From positions 207,125 through 271,124 of the IMG/VR virus record IMGVR_UViG_3300042502_001233: a stretch of 64,000 nt of DNA; one strand, written 5' to 3'. Shown here in pieces: positions 44,189-52,209 of this stretch. The notes under the pieces were generated by a model that searched no databases, was not told the DNA's origin, and worked only from the letters and a program-made list of their open reading frames with translations. Each line of letters starts with the position of its first letter. Position 1 is the stretch's first letter. The position numbers and the translations under genes are program-made. The stretch is from a virus.

Positions 44189-44944
44189 TTATATACGAGA
44201 TAAAATATATTCCTTATCTTCTGGCATGTTAGCGTCAATTATAGGTTCCAAGTATTTGAATTGTTCTTTTTTGTTTCTTTGGTCGTAAGAAAGGATACTA
44301 ATCATATCATATTTGTCTAACTGTTTAACAATATTGTCAGGCATTTGTGGAATGGCTTTAGGTACATTTTTAAACAAATCAATTATATAAGTTATATTGA
44401 TTCTATTTGCCAACAACGGTGCTAATTTTGGGTTTTTGTAAATTGTTGAGTAAATATTATATTCATTCATTTTATCAATACGTTCTTCAGGAATGTAATT
44501 TAACACTTTAGGATTTCTTGAAATAATATCAGACATATCATAGTTACTAAGTTCATATAATTTATCACCTAGATATTTAAACAAAGTTGGTTGTTTAGTT
44601 AATAAATCAGATATTTCATAACCTTGAGAATCAACAAATTTTAATAACTCAGGTTTATAAACAAAAGATTTACCATTCCCCCTTTCAAATAAACTATATT
44701 TAAAATTTTTAAATTTTTCAGGTGTATCTATAGTTATAACACCATCTCTAACAAAATATGGTAACATATTACCATACATAATACTTTCAATAAGGTTTTG
44801 TTTTTTTGTGTCATCAGTTATGGCATCTATAATCGCTTTATAATATTTTAACCGAAAAATTCCCCAGAAAAATTTTTTCGGTAACAAGGGTCTACTTTTA
44901 AAACCCAAAAAAATTTCCAGGAAAAATTTCGCACACAGCATCAT
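44189..44944 (-). CDS. Hypothetical protein, probably 5'-truncated at the module boundary
   Basis: 251 residues in the frame. From about residue 35 on (YKAIIDAITDDTKKQNLIES...) it has normal phage composition with helical repeats (TKQPTLFKYLGDKL; ISRNPKVLNYIPEER). The first ~30 residues come from odd, GC-richer inverted-repeat sequence (44860-44945) and look non-native. There is no promoter motif at the start. I infer that the original 5' end was lost when the non-coding island was joined here. Confidence 0.45.
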   Translation of the reverse strand: MMLCAKFFLEIFLGFKSRPLLPKKFFWGIFRLKYYKAIIDAITDDTKKQNLIESIMYGNMLPYFVRDGVITIDTPEKFKNFKYSLFERGNGKSFVYKPELLKFVDSQGYEISDLLTKQPTLFKYLGDKLYELSNYDMSDIISRNPKVLNYIPEERIDKMNEYNIYSTIYKNPKLAPLLANRINITYIIDLFKNVPKAIPQMPDNIVKQLDKYDMISILSYDQRNKKEQFKYLEPIIDANMPEDKEYILSRI

Positions 44945-45223
44945 GCCCCGTGGTCAGCCCAAAAATGGGGGTACGGAGGGAGGGGGGTAACGCCAGGATA
45001 TACGTCCAGGGAGGGGTATGCAGGACTATCTCCAGCTTTAAGTATCTTATATCCATATACAACAAACGTGGTTTAAAACGTCTTATTTGCGGTCAAGTCA
45101 AATAAATGATATATGCAAATAAAGTTATTAACAATTTACATAGTTATTAACATTTGACAAAAACAAAAAAAGTTATTAACATTTGTTAATTTATAATCGT
45201 TTTACATAAACTTATTTGATATA
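44860..45223. other. GC-richer non-coding island at the left edge of the early region
   Basis: No convincing gene. It holds inverted repeats of the type aatttttcc/ggaaaaatt at 44865-44935 and a G-rich stretch near 44965-45010. The word CAGGATATACG (44993) recurs at 60150, and an ATAAACTTAT copy lies at 45206. Composition differs sharply from both neighbours. Confidence 0.6.
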
Positions 45224-45252
45224 AAAAAAGCTACTTTTAAGTAGCTTATTTT
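45224..45252 (-). terminator. Terminator after the 45262 gene
   Basis: aaaagctact-tttaa-agtagctt hairpin with T-tract on the minus strand. Confidence 0.85.
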
Positions 45253-45261
45253 TTGTTAGTA

Positions 45262-45858
45262 TTAAATTGTAATACCTTGCATTTTTACTTCGGCTTTATC
45301 AAATATAAAAGTTCGATAGCTATCTTGTTTAAATTCGGCTAACTTTTTAATTTTGTTTTGTACAATTGTTAAATCACGTGAATTAACTTTTTTGTACTCG
45401 ATAGCTTGTAAGATAGTTTTTCTAACTACTAAGCCGTAAACGTGAATTTTCAAGCTATCTTTGTGTAATTTAACACCTGTTGCTAAATTGATATAAGCAT
45501 CAATTTGAGCATCACTTTGAGCTATGGTTTTATCTCCTTCGGCTCTTAATTGTTCTTTTGTCGTTTCATCGCTTAAACGCTTGTTTAATGATGTTAAAAC
45601 ATTATCAAAAGCGGTATTTATTAACTCGATAGGATAAGACTTTTGCAAAGTTTCAATAATATCTTTTTTGTTCTCGGTTAAACTTTGTAAATCATCGTTT
45701 AAGATTTTTAAATAACTAACACCTGAATTGATAAGATAGTTACTTTTTTCGCCTTGCTTGTTTACATAATCACGAACACCAACAAAATGATTATTTTTAA
45801 TTTTTTTAGCTGTTACCAAAAGTAATGCGTTTTGTAAAGTTGTTTTTGTGTTTTCCAT
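45262..45858 (-). CDS. Hypothetical early-region protein
   Basis: 198 residues, mostly helical with basic patches (NHFVGVRDYVNKQGEKSNYL near the start; VEYKKVNSRDLTIVQ-like region later). The protein contains no cysteine and no known motif. It lacks the gene-boundary motif at both ends, unlike its neighbours, and has a tail in the form of a classical terminator. Confidence 0.65.
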   Translation of the reverse strand: MENTKTTLQNALLLVTAKKIKNNHFVGVRDYVNKQGEKSNYLINSGVSYLKILNDDLQSLTENKKDIIETLQKSYPIELINTAFDNVLTSLNKRLSDETTKEQLRAEGDKTIAQSDAQIDAYINLATGVKLHKDSLKIHVYGLVVRKTILQAIEYKKVNSRDLTIVQNKIKKLAEFKQDSYRTFIFDKAEVKMQGITI

Positions 45859-46049
45859 TTTTGTAAGAATTTTACGTTAAAATTGATTTTCTTTGTTCAC
45901 TTTGAACACTGCAAATTTAGTCAAATAAGTTTATCCACAAAATTTTTTTACATAAACTTATCTGAAAAGTTATTAACAATTTTGTTTTGTAGTGTTAATA
46001 ACTTTTTTTGTATAAATGTTTGCATATATAAAATAAATTTATTATACTA

Positions 46050-46132
46050 CACGCGCACCCACACATAACGCGCATACATACGCGCCCACGCGTTTACACA
46101 CATACGCGCATGTGCAATACCTATATCGCGCG
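46050..46132. repeat. Alternating purine-pyrimidine tract
   Basis: About 80 bp built of ACGCGC, CACACA, CATACA and GCGCAT words in otherwise AT-rich DNA. It is non-coding in all frames as far as I can see, and of the type that can adopt left-handed DNA. It ends just before the 46143 motif. Confidence 0.7.
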
Positions 46133-46148
46133 GACCAAACGGATAAGT

Positions 46149-46370
46149 TTATTTGTTTAGTTTACGTTTTACTTCAGATAGTTGGTCATAAGATAGTTCA
46201 CTAAATCTATCTATTGGCAATTTATCCATATCGTGATTTAAAAGCAACGTAACACCTTTTAATTCTTCTTGGGTAAGTTCTTCTACTTGCCAACAATTAT
46301 CTTCAAGATAGTTCTTTAAAATCGCTTGTTCATCTCGATGTACGTTTGTAAGGTTTACTAATAGTTTCAT
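46149..46370 (-). CDS. Small hypothetical protein
   Basis: 73 residues (MKLLVNLTNVHRDEQAILKN...), helical C-terminus (YDQLSEVKRKLNK). The start is fixed by ATAAACTTAT touching the ATG, and the stop TAA lies inside the next motif copy. Separated from the upstream gene by a perfect hairpin and an ACACAAATGTGTACAT element. Confidence 0.65.
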   Translation of the reverse strand: MKLLVNLTNVHRDEQAILKNYLEDNCWQVEELTQEELKGVTLLLNHDMDKLPIDRFSELSYDQLSEVKRKLNK

Positions 46371-46390
46371 ATAAGTTTATTTGGTTTGAT

Positions 46391-46412
46391 ATGCGCTCCC
46401 TCGGGAGCGCAT
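46391..46412. other. Perfect inverted repeat between two early genes
   Basis: atgcgctccc/gggagcgcat with a 2-base centre. GC-rich, with no T-tract on the minus strand, so a cruciform or RNA hairpin that separates the 46370 gene from 46434 rather than a normal terminator. Confidence 0.7.
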
Positions 46413-46413
46413 G

Positions 46414-46429
46414 ACACAAATGTGTACAT
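46414..46429. repeat. Copy 1 of the ACACAAAWGTGTACAT element
   Basis: ACACAAATGTGTACAT, 5 nt past the stop of the 46434 gene. Other copies: 46787, 56791, 60525, 60883. Confidence 0.75.
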
Positions 46430-46433
46430 AGGG

Positions 46434-46709
46434 TTATACTTCTTTCCAAAAACCATCAATTTGTGCAACCGTAATAGGTGTACCAAAAACTAAATCTTTG
46501 ATGATATCTTGCTCTTGTAATTTAACAAAGTTTTTTTCTGCTTTCACAATATCTTTAGGTTCATAGTTGCCTTGCATTGATGAATTGTTATTCATTATAC
46601 CATAAACACCTATTTGGTATAATTGTGTTGCAAATGTAATTTTTTGCCCAGTTTCAACGTCAACAAATGAATGTGATTTGTGATAAGTAAATTTTTTTAA
46701 TTTTGCCAT
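46434..46709 (-). CDS. Hypothetical early protein
   Basis: 91 residues, alpha/beta: KFTYHKSHSFVDVETGQKIT, then a helical middle and a Val-rich end (PITVAQIDGFWKEV). No family recognised. Start supported by AATTAAACTTATATCA followed by ATG. Confidence 0.65.
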   Translation of the reverse strand: MAKLKKFTYHKSHSFVDVETGQKITFATQLYQIGVYGIMNNNSSMQGNYEPKDIVKAEKNFVKLQEQDIIKDLVFGTPITVAQIDGFWKEV

Positions 46710-46739
46710 TGTGATATAAGTTTAATTGATTATTGAGTG

Positions 46740-46747
46740 CAAAGATA
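46740..46747 (-). promoter_or_regulatory. Host-type promoter -7 box, 46709 gene
   Basis: TATCTTTG on the minus strand, about 30 nt before the ATG. Confidence 0.65.
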
Positions 46748-46786
46748 CAACAATATTTGACATATACAAATTTATTTCGCGCATAG

Positions 46787-46802
46787 ACGCAAATGTGTAC
46801 AT
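46787..46802. repeat. Copy 2 of the ACACAAAWGTGTACAT element
   Basis: ACGCAAATGTGTACAT (one mismatch), 4 nt past the stop of the 46807 gene. Confidence 0.7.
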
Positions 46803-46806
46803 AAGG

Positions 46807-47118
46807 TTATGTGAATAGCATTTGCATTTCAACTGCTCTAAACCCTAACTCCAACGTTCGTTGTAACGTTGTAATATCTTTATTAAGTTTGATTTTCTTA
46901 TTGATTGATTTAATGCTTCTAACTACATTTCGCATAGTTTTTCTTGCTATGGTACGGCTACGTTTCTTATCGAAACCAACATAGTTTCTTTCGTAAACGT
47001 GTGCATATCTACCATACGCTTTAAACTTATCCATATCAATAAGGCTATCCAAACTTTTCAATTGGTTTTCCAATCGAATTAAGTCTTGCTCGAGTGTTAT
47101 ATATAATACATTTTCCAT
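46807..47118 (-). CDS. Basic helical hypothetical protein
   Basis: 103 residues, strongly basic, with YVGFDKKRSRTIARKTMRNV (about 49-68). The make-up suggests nucleic-acid or ribosome binding, but no family is recognised. The ATG touches the motif, and the TAA of the 47125 gene is part of it. Confidence 0.65.
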   Translation of the reverse strand: MENVLYITLEQDLIRLENQLKSLDSLIDMDKFKAYGRYAHVYERNYVGFDKKRSRTIARKTMRNVVRSIKSINKKIKLNKDITTLQRTLELGFRAVEMQMLFT

Positions 47119-47124
47119 ATAAGT

Positions 47125-47370
47125 TTATGTGATTTTAATATAGTCGCCTTTGGCTAACCATATTTCCATTTCGCCATAAGTTAAGATACTTTCCACTTTG
47201 CAAGTCATAACCAAATATGATTTATATTCGGGTTCTTTGCTTTTTTTAAGGCTTTTGCGTTCAATACTAAAGTTATAGCTTTCAACAACTTTTTGGTACT
47301 GATACAACGCTGATTTGCCTTTAAGTTTGGCAACCAACACACCCTCTTTGGTTCTAAATTCTAATTCCAT
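47125..47370 (-). CDS. Hypothetical early protein
   Basis: 81 residues, beta-rich (FRTKEGVLVAKLKG; YLVMTCKVESILTYG). Middle gene of a three-gene operon. No function recognised. Confidence 0.65.
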   Translation of the reverse strand: MELEFRTKEGVLVAKLKGKSALYQYQKVVESYNFSIERKSLKKSKEPEYKSYLVMTCKVESILTYGEMEIWLAKGDYIKIT

Positions 47371-47380
47371 ATAAGTTTAT

Positions 47381-47677
47381 TTAGTCTACAATACCATTAC
47401 CATAATACAAGTTGAAAGACTTGGCTTTGTAATCGTCAGACTGCAACCATTCTTTGTATTTTGTTTTTATTTGTTCGTCAGCAAAATCGTAATAGTGTCC
47501 GTTGCAATAACGTAACTGATTATTCTTTTTGTAGAATTGTTCAAATAAGTCTATGTCGTTTTCAGCAACAAGTGTTTCATTACGTTTAAATTCGGGTTTA
47601 GTATCTAAATATCTAAAACCACTTTCAGTAACAACTGATTTGTTTGCGGGTGCAAAGTAATTTAATGTAACTTCCAT
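47381..47677 (-). CDS. Hypothetical early protein
   Basis: 98 residues, Tyr- and Asn-rich, with RYCNGHYYDFADEQIKTKY. First gene of the operon 47677-46807. No family recognised. Confidence 0.65.
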   Translation of the reverse strand: MEVTLNYFAPANKSVVTESGFRYLDTKPEFKRNETLVAENDIDLFEQFYKKNNQLRYCNGHYYDFADEQIKTKYKEWLQSDDYKAKSFNLYYGNGIVD

Positions 47678-47707
47678 TTTGATATAAGTTTAATTGGTTT
47701 CCGAGGA

Positions 47708-47715
47708 CAAAGATA
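47708..47715 (-). promoter_or_regulatory. Host-type promoter -7 box, 47677 operon
   Basis: TATCTTTG on the minus strand, 30 nt before the ATG. Confidence 0.65.
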
Positions 47716-47722
47716 GACAAAT

Positions 47723-47757
47723 AAAATAACCTACCAAACTTTTGATAGGTTATTTTT
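47723..47757. terminator. Terminator after the 47787 gene
   Basis: aaaataaccta/taggttatttt stem with loop ccaaacttttga. Confidence 0.85.
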
Positions 47758-47786
47758 AAATTATTTTTAGATAAGTTTATTTACAA

Positions 47787-48308
47787 TTACAAAACAAAAT
47801 CGCCATTATTTCTGATAATGTTTTCACAAATAGCAATCAAACGTTCTTCATCGGTTTCATAGACAATATAAAATACATCTAATTTTGAACACAAAATACT
47901 TGATATATCAACAGAACGAATATATTGCTTTCCTTCAAACGCATATTCGATAATTGCTAATTGCTTAAGCGTAAATATTTCAAGCAATTTTTTGTGTGCT
48001 ACATTATCCTCGTAAGTGCCTAAATAACAAGATTCGTTATAGTTATTTACTCTACCGACATAAGAAGCTAACAATCCACCTTTGGCACAAACCTCACAAG
48101 TAATGCTATTAACATTTTCTTTGTTTACATATGCATTTTGAGGCAATTTAATAATTCTATCTTTTTTCGGTTCTAATAACTCTGCTTTGATTCTATCAAT
48201 ACAATCTTGGGCAACCATAACTCTTTTTTCAGCATTACTGCTATTGTTAAAAAGTTCGTTGGTTCTTTCAATTTTTTTTAGAAAAGCATTTTTTAATTTT
48301 TTGCTCAT
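47787..48308 (-). CDS. Hypothetical early protein
   Basis: 173 residues. It includes a CEVCAKGGLLASYVGRV segment and several Cys residues, and the C-terminal half is helical (LKQLAIIEYAFEGKQYIRSV). Single-gene unit with promoter and terminator. Function unknown. Confidence 0.65.
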   Translation of the reverse strand: MSKKLKNAFLKKIERTNELFNNSSNAEKRVMVAQDCIDRIKAELLEPKKDRIIKLPQNAYVNKENVNSITCEVCAKGGLLASYVGRVNNYNESCYLGTYEDNVAHKKLLEIFTLKQLAIIEYAFEGKQYIRSVDISSILCSKLDVFYIVYETDEERLIAICENIIRNNGDFVL

Positions 48309-48338
48309 AATGATATAAGTTTAATTGATTTAACGTTG

Positions 48339-48346
48339 CAAATATA
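48339..48346 (-). promoter_or_regulatory. Host-type promoter -7 box, 48308 gene
   Basis: TATATTTG on the minus strand, 30 nt before the ATG. Confidence 0.65.
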
Positions 48347-48382
48347 AAAAGAATAAATCATTCTACCAAACATTTTAACAAA

Positions 48383-48413
48383 AAAAAGCGTGGGTTTATC
48401 AAGTCCACGCTTT
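48383..48413. terminator. Terminator between the 48508 and 48308 genes
   Basis: aaagcgtggg-tttatcaag-tccacgcttt hairpin. Confidence 0.8.
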
Positions 48414-48507
48414 CCAACATTAATGTTTAACCAATTATCACTTACAAAATGTGATTTCTTTAAGGTTGCAAATGTACAACATTTATTCTATATATAACAA
48501 ATTTATT

Positions 48508-48831
48508 TTATAAAAGTTTTACAAGTCGGTTAATATACTTGTTATTCTCAACATACTTCTTTTTATTCTCGTCAATCTTGACATCTAACTTTATGTTCTC
48601 GATACACAATTTATGATTTTCTTCGTGTTTACTATCGACAAGACTTTTTACCCTTGCAAATAGTTCTGAATAACCATTAGCAAAATACAAATGAAACGTA
48701 TCTTTAAAAAAACGTTGTCCGTTTTCTAAGGTTATTTCACGACTATCATCATACATAACCTTATATGGTTTTCCAAATTCAAAACCATAATCGTCGGTTA
48801 ATGAAATAACTTTTTCGTCAGTCAAATCCAT
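48508..48831 (-). CDS. Hypothetical early protein
   Basis: 107 residues: an N-terminal SH3-like beta part (DDYGFEFGKPYKVMYDDSRE) and a C-terminal coiled coil (ENIKLDVKIDENKKKYVENN). Last gene of the 49229 operon. Confidence 0.65.
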   Translation of the reverse strand: MDLTDEKVISLTDDYGFEFGKPYKVMYDDSREITLENGQRFFKDTFHLYFANGYSELFARVKSLVDSKHEENHKLCIENIKLDVKIDENKKKYVENNKYINRLVKLL

Positions 48832-48837
48832 ATAAGT

Positions 48838-49014
48838 TTATTTGATTGGGTTATCTCTACGCCACTTTCTAATTGCATCGGTCATTGAATAAAAGATATA
48901 TCGCATACCTTTGATTTCAACAACGCCACTACGAAACTTATAAGCCGTAACTCCGTTTCTAACTTTTTTCTCTGCTACGATTGGTGTAGCATCTAAATAC
49001 ATTGGATAACTCAT
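48838..49014 (-). CDS. Short hypothetical early protein
   Basis: 58 residues (MSYPMYLDATPIVAEKKVRN..., ending RRDNPIK), basic. It is too short for many gene callers, but both ends fit the operon pattern: AATAAACTTATACGTTATG before the start, and TAA inside the next motif copy. Confidence 0.7.
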   Translation of the reverse strand: MSYPMYLDATPIVAEKKVRNGVTAYKFRSGVVEIKGMRYIFYSMTDAIRKWRRDNPIK

Positions 49015-49025
49015 AACGTATAAGT

Positions 49026-49229
49026 TTATTCAATTACTTCTACTATATTACAACAACTTGCAAGTTCATCAAGTGGTATTCTTTCTCGGTTGCTTGTTGA
49101 ATAGTAACCTTGAAATTCATAACGCTTTACCCACTCTTGTAGCTTTTGTTCTGCTACTTCTCGACTTGGATAAATTTCTTCTCTACTGATAGCAAAGCCA
49201 TCGGGACTAAAAACATCAAATTGTGGCAT
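49026..49229 (-). CDS. Small hypothetical early protein
   Basis: 67 residues (MPQFDVFSPDGFAISREEIY...), with a Trp/Tyr-rich centre. Resembles small phage proteins with a 'DGF' beta-turn, but no family is assigned. First gene of a three-gene operon. Confidence 0.65.
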   Translation of the reverse strand: MPQFDVFSPDGFAISREEIYPSREVAEQKLQEWVKRYEFQGYYSTSNRERIPLDELASCCNIVEVIE

Positions 49230-49259
49230 AATGATATAAGTTTAATTGGTTAACGAGTG

Positions 49260-49267
49260 CAAATATA
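49260..49267 (-). promoter_or_regulatory. Host-type promoter -7 box, 49229 operon
   Basis: TATATTTG, 30 nt before the ATG. Confidence 0.65.
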
Positions 49268-49294
49268 ATAAATTAATTTTAAACTGCCAAACTT

Positions 49295-49744
49295 TTACCA
49301 ATCAATTTTAATATCATATTCGCCTTGTTCAAGCAACCCTTTTTTACAAAGGTCGTTAGCTATCATTGAAGCGTGAGGATAAAAATTTCTTTCCCAAAAC
49401 ATATTGATATGTGATTTATCTTCTTTCCATTCTTTTTCATCCTTATCGGTTTTACCCCAATAGTAACCACATTCTTTTAGTTCTTCACTACTTGCGTTTA
49501 ATGTTGCTTTAGGGTCTCTTTCAAGCCACGCTTTGAAACTAACCCCCATTTCAACCCCATTGATTACTTCGGGTATGGTATCATTCTCATAATCATTTAA
49601 TGACTTTTCCTCGGTTGATATGGTTTCAACCCCTCTTTGTTTACAATCATCTTGTTGTTGAAAAGAATAAACTTTACCATAAGTTTTTTGTACTAAATTA
49701 TCCCAATCTTGTACAGATATTTGTTTTCTTGTTTGAATATTCAT
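49295..49744 (-). CDS. Hypothetical early protein
   Basis: 149 residues, acidic, Gln/Glu/Lys-rich, with WERNFYPHASMIANDLCKKG near the C-terminus. Lacks the boundary motif at its start (AATTAAATATATTATG instead). No family recognised. Confidence 0.65.
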   Translation of the reverse strand: MNIQTRKQISVQDWDNLVQKTYGKVYSFQQQDDCKQRGVETISTEEKSLNDYENDTIPEVINGVEMGVSFKAWLERDPKATLNASSEELKECGYYWGKTDKDEKEWKEDKSHINMFWERNFYPHASMIANDLCKKGLLEQGEYDIKIDW

Positions 49745-49769
49745 AATATATTTAATTGGTTTAACGATG

Positions 49770-49777
49770 CAAATATA
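49770..49777 (-). promoter_or_regulatory. Host-type promoter -7 box, 49744 gene
   Basis: TATATTTG, 25 nt before the ATG. Confidence 0.65.
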
Positions 49778-49780
49778 AAC

Positions 49781-49820
49781 AAAAAATCCACACTACCAAA
49801 AATAATGTGGATTTTTTTTT
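49781..49820 (-). terminator. Terminator after the 49830 gene
   Basis: aaatccaca-ctaccaaaaataa-tgtggattt stem with T9 on one side. It directly follows a motif copy that ends in a vestigial ATG. Confidence 0.85.
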
Positions 49821-49829
49821 CATATAAGT

Positions 49830-50270
49830 TTATTCAGTTATTTCTTTAAAGACAAACCTTTGTGGTGGTGTATCTTCATCTAAATAAACTGCTTCCAAAT
49901 AAACTTGTTCGTAAGTCAATCCAGCATAACAATTTTTTTGCGTTTCCAAATGAATTGGTGCAAACAAACTATCTGTACCCTCTTTTACATTCATCATATG
50001 CTTAAAGTTCTTGTCAATGGTCTGCAACTGCCCATAAGGGTTTTCGCCATTGTAACGTTTTCCGTTCTCGATGTTTTTTGCGGTATTGCAAAACGTTGAT
50101 GCGTGATAACCTATAACGCTTTCATCTGCAACACGTTTGTAAGCAACAACGTATTGAAATGGTTTTTGTTGGTTTTCTTCAAAGTTTTTACCCATTGCTT
50201 CCATTAACGCACCAACAACTTTTTTGGTTTCTTCGGGTGTTGGTCTTTGGTTTTCTTGTTCTGTATTCAT
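49830..50270 (-). CDS. Hypothetical early protein
   Basis: 146 residues, alpha/beta (VAYKRVADESVIGYHASTFC; LTYEQVYLEAVYLDEDTPPQ). The stop TAA lies in a motif copy followed by ATG and then a terminator, as if a further gene had been deleted downstream. Function unknown. Confidence 0.65.
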   Translation of the reverse strand: MNTEQENQRPTPEETKKVVGALMEAMGKNFEENQQKPFQYVVAYKRVADESVIGYHASTFCNTAKNIENGKRYNGENPYGQLQTIDKNFKHMMNVKEGTDSLFAPIHLETQKNCYAGLTYEQVYLEAVYLDEDTPPQRFVFKEITE

Positions 50271-50281
50271 AACGTATAAGT

Positions 50282-50662
50282 TTATTTAATTAAATGTATT
50301 AATGTATCTATTCCACTTGCAACAACAACTCCGTTTACTTTGAATGTAATGTAACCCACTACAACCACGTTAGGCGCACCATAATTGTTTGAATTGTCTA
50401 TGGTATAACCATAACCGATTGCGGTTATTGAATCACCCTTATTTACGTCTAAACTTATGTGTGATTGTTGTAAATAAGTAGTTGTGTTTTCTTTAGCATT
50501 GTAATACCAAAATTCGGGCGAATTACCCTCAATGAAAACTTCAAGTCTTTTGGTTTCTTCTTGGGTGTTTGGTGTTTCTTCTGAACTGCACGATGCAAAT
50601 AAACTAATTAGAATAAGTGCTACTGCTAATAAGATTGCTTTGATAATTAATAATTTTTTCAT
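50282..50662 (-). CDS. Phage-encoded lipoprotein
   Basis: 126 residues. A basic N-terminus and a hydrophobic stretch (IIKAILLAVALILISLF) lead to a lipobox L-F-A-S-C at ~21-25, followed by SSEET, an acidic stretch of the kind that sends Bacteroidota lipoproteins to the cell surface. The mature part is beta-rich. Phage lipoproteins in other systems block superinfection; that use is plausible but unproven here. Early operon with the 49830 gene. Confidence 0.8.
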   Translation of the reverse strand: MKKLLIIKAILLAVALILISLFASCSSEETPNTQEETKRLEVFIEGNSPEFWYYNAKENTTTYLQQSHISLDVNKGDSITAIGYGYTIDNSNNYGAPNVVVVGYITFKVNGVVVASGIDTLIHLIK

Positions 50663-50691
50663 TTTGATATAAGTTTAATTGATTAACGATG

Positions 50692-50699
50692 CAAAGATA
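50692..50699 (-). promoter_or_regulatory. Host-type promoter -7 box, lipoprotein operon
   Basis: TATCTTTG, 29 nt before the ATG. Confidence 0.65.
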
Positions 50700-50744
50700 T
50701 AAACAATTTTATTAACTACAAAGAAAAACTTTAATTATTTTGCA

Positions 50745-50780
50745 AAAAAAAAGAGAGTGTATGCACACACTCTCTTTTTG
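50745..50780. terminator. Bidirectional terminator
   Basis: aaaagagagtgt-atgc-acactctcttttt hairpin. Confidence 0.9.
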
Positions 50781-50983
50781 GCTAGCTATTGTTTTCAGAA
50801 ATTATCTGAGTCAGTCTTATGTTAATTTGTAAAGCATGAATAAAAAAAGCTTAAAGCTACCTAAAGGTTTTCTCTACTTAACAACCATTGAATAAACTTA
50901 TTCGGGTTGCATTAACAAGGCCTACATTAAATCCTATCTTGTTAATTTTTTTTTGTAAAGATAGGATTTTTTAATATTTCGAT
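50781..50983. other. Non-coding gap with a second terminator and a perfect motif palindrome
   Basis: No convincing gene. It contains GAATAAACTTATTC at 50891-50904 and a long hairpin aaatcctatc/gataggattt at 50931-50971 that ends the flanking transcript. It may be the edge of a region into which the HNH gene was inserted. Confidence 0.5.
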
Positions 50984-50991
50984 ATATTTAT
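50984..50991 (+). promoter_or_regulatory. Late-type motif before the HNH gene
   Basis: ATATTTATATATAAAC, 14 nt before the ATG. Confidence 0.55.
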
Positions 50992-51005
50992 ATATAAACA
51001 ATATT

Positions 51006-51533
51006 ATGACTCCAGAAGAAAAAAAACAATACAAAGCCGAATATCGCAAATTAAATCGTGATAAAATCAATGAATACAATAAAATGTATCGTGAAAAAAA
51101 TAAAGAACGAGATAAGTCTAAAAAACAAGAATACAATAAAAACTATTCCCAAGGTTATAAAGAAACTAGAAATAATCGATACAACGAGCGAATGAAGAAC
51201 GACCCACTTTTTAACTTCAAACAAACCATACGAAATTTAATTAGAGTTTCTACCAAAAAAAATGGTTTTAAAAAAATGTCTCGCACTGAACAAATTTTAG
51301 GTTGTTCTTATGAAGATTTTTACACTTATTTAGAATCTAAATTTGAATCGTGGATGACGTGGGATAATAAAGGGTTGTACAACGGCACCCCAAATTATGG
51401 TTGGGATATTGACCATATTATCCCAACATCAACTGCAACGACTGAAATTGAAATTATGAAATTAAACCATTACACAAATTTACAACCATTGTGTAGTTAT
51501 TATAATCGTGATATTAAAAAAGATAATATTTAG
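51006..51533 (+). CDS. HNH homing endonuclease
   Basis: 175 residues, transcribed against the surrounding genes. N-terminal Lys/Asn/Tyr repeats (YRKLNRDKINEYNKMYREKN), a central ILGCSYEDFYTYLESKFESW segment, then WDIDHIIPTST and LNHYTNLQPLCSYYN, the HNH core. Closely related to the 57097 gene. A free-standing mobile gene placed between two early operons. Confidence 0.92.
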   Translation: MTPEEKKQYKAEYRKLNRDKINEYNKMYREKNKERDKSKKQEYNKNYSQGYKETRNNRYNERMKNDPLFNFKQTIRNLIRVSTKKNGFKKMSRTEQILGCSYEDFYTYLESKFESWMTWDNKGLYNGTPNYGWDIDHIIPTSTATTEIEIMKLNHYTNLQPLCSYYNRDIKKDNI

Positions 51534-51621
51534 ACAAGCAAGGATTCAAAAATAGGCTTTGGCTTTAAACATAAAAATACACATATACAAAGAAATGTAT
51601 GTTGAATGATAACAAATAAGT

Positions 51622-52134
51622 TTATTCATTATCAGAATTATAGTAACCAACATAATTTTCCTCTTTACGCAAAAATGGTTTCATCTTTTTAATGATTTCA
51701 ACCTTTGCGTTTGTTGGAAATTTATGTACCAACAATTTTTCAATTACCTCTAAAATAGGTGTGTTGGTTGTTGTATCATCAAATTTCATTCTAACATTGA
51801 TACTCCAATCTTTTGGAATACTGCCGTGATTACGTTCACTAACTTTGGCTCTTTTTAAGCCACGTTCAATAGCAATTATTGGTGTTTGATACACATCAAC
51901 TTCATCATCGTACCAATCGATTTCATCAAAGTAAACACGCATTGAAAGTAGTTTCTTGGTTCTTATGGATTTCCAAAACTGCTCAACTTCGTTTCTAAGT
52001 TTATCTTCGTTAACATATAGTTGTGATTTTCTACTACTATAAGCATAATCGCTACTAACTTCTATTGAAATGGTATTATCGGAATTTCTGCCTAAGTTTA
52101 TTTCAAGGCAATCTTTGGTAAATTGTGAGTTCAT
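51622..52134 (-). CDS. Hypothetical early protein
   Basis: 170 residues. Charged, beta-rich N-terminal half (CLEINLGRNSDNTISIEVSS) and a C-terminal helical part (LLVHKFPTNAKVEIIKKMKP). No family recognised. TAA within a terminal motif copy at 51608. Confidence 0.65.
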   Translation of the reverse strand: MNSQFTKDCLEINLGRNSDNTISIEVSSDYAYSSRKSQLYVNEDKLRNEVEQFWKSIRTKKLLSMRVYFDEIDWYDDEVDVYQTPIIAIERGLKRAKVSERNHGSIPKDWSINVRMKFDDTTTNTPILEVIEKLLVHKFPTNAKVEIIKKMKPFLRKEENYVGYYNSDNE

Positions 52135-52163
52135 AAGAATAATGTATTAATTGTTTCCGAGTG

Positions 52164-52171
52164 CAAAGATA
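52164..52171 (-). promoter_or_regulatory. Host-type promoter -7 box, 52134 gene
   Basis: TATCTTTG, 29 nt before the ATG. Confidence 0.65.
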
Positions 52172-52209
52172 TACAAAGATTTTTAATATGCAAACATTTT
52201 AACAAAAAA

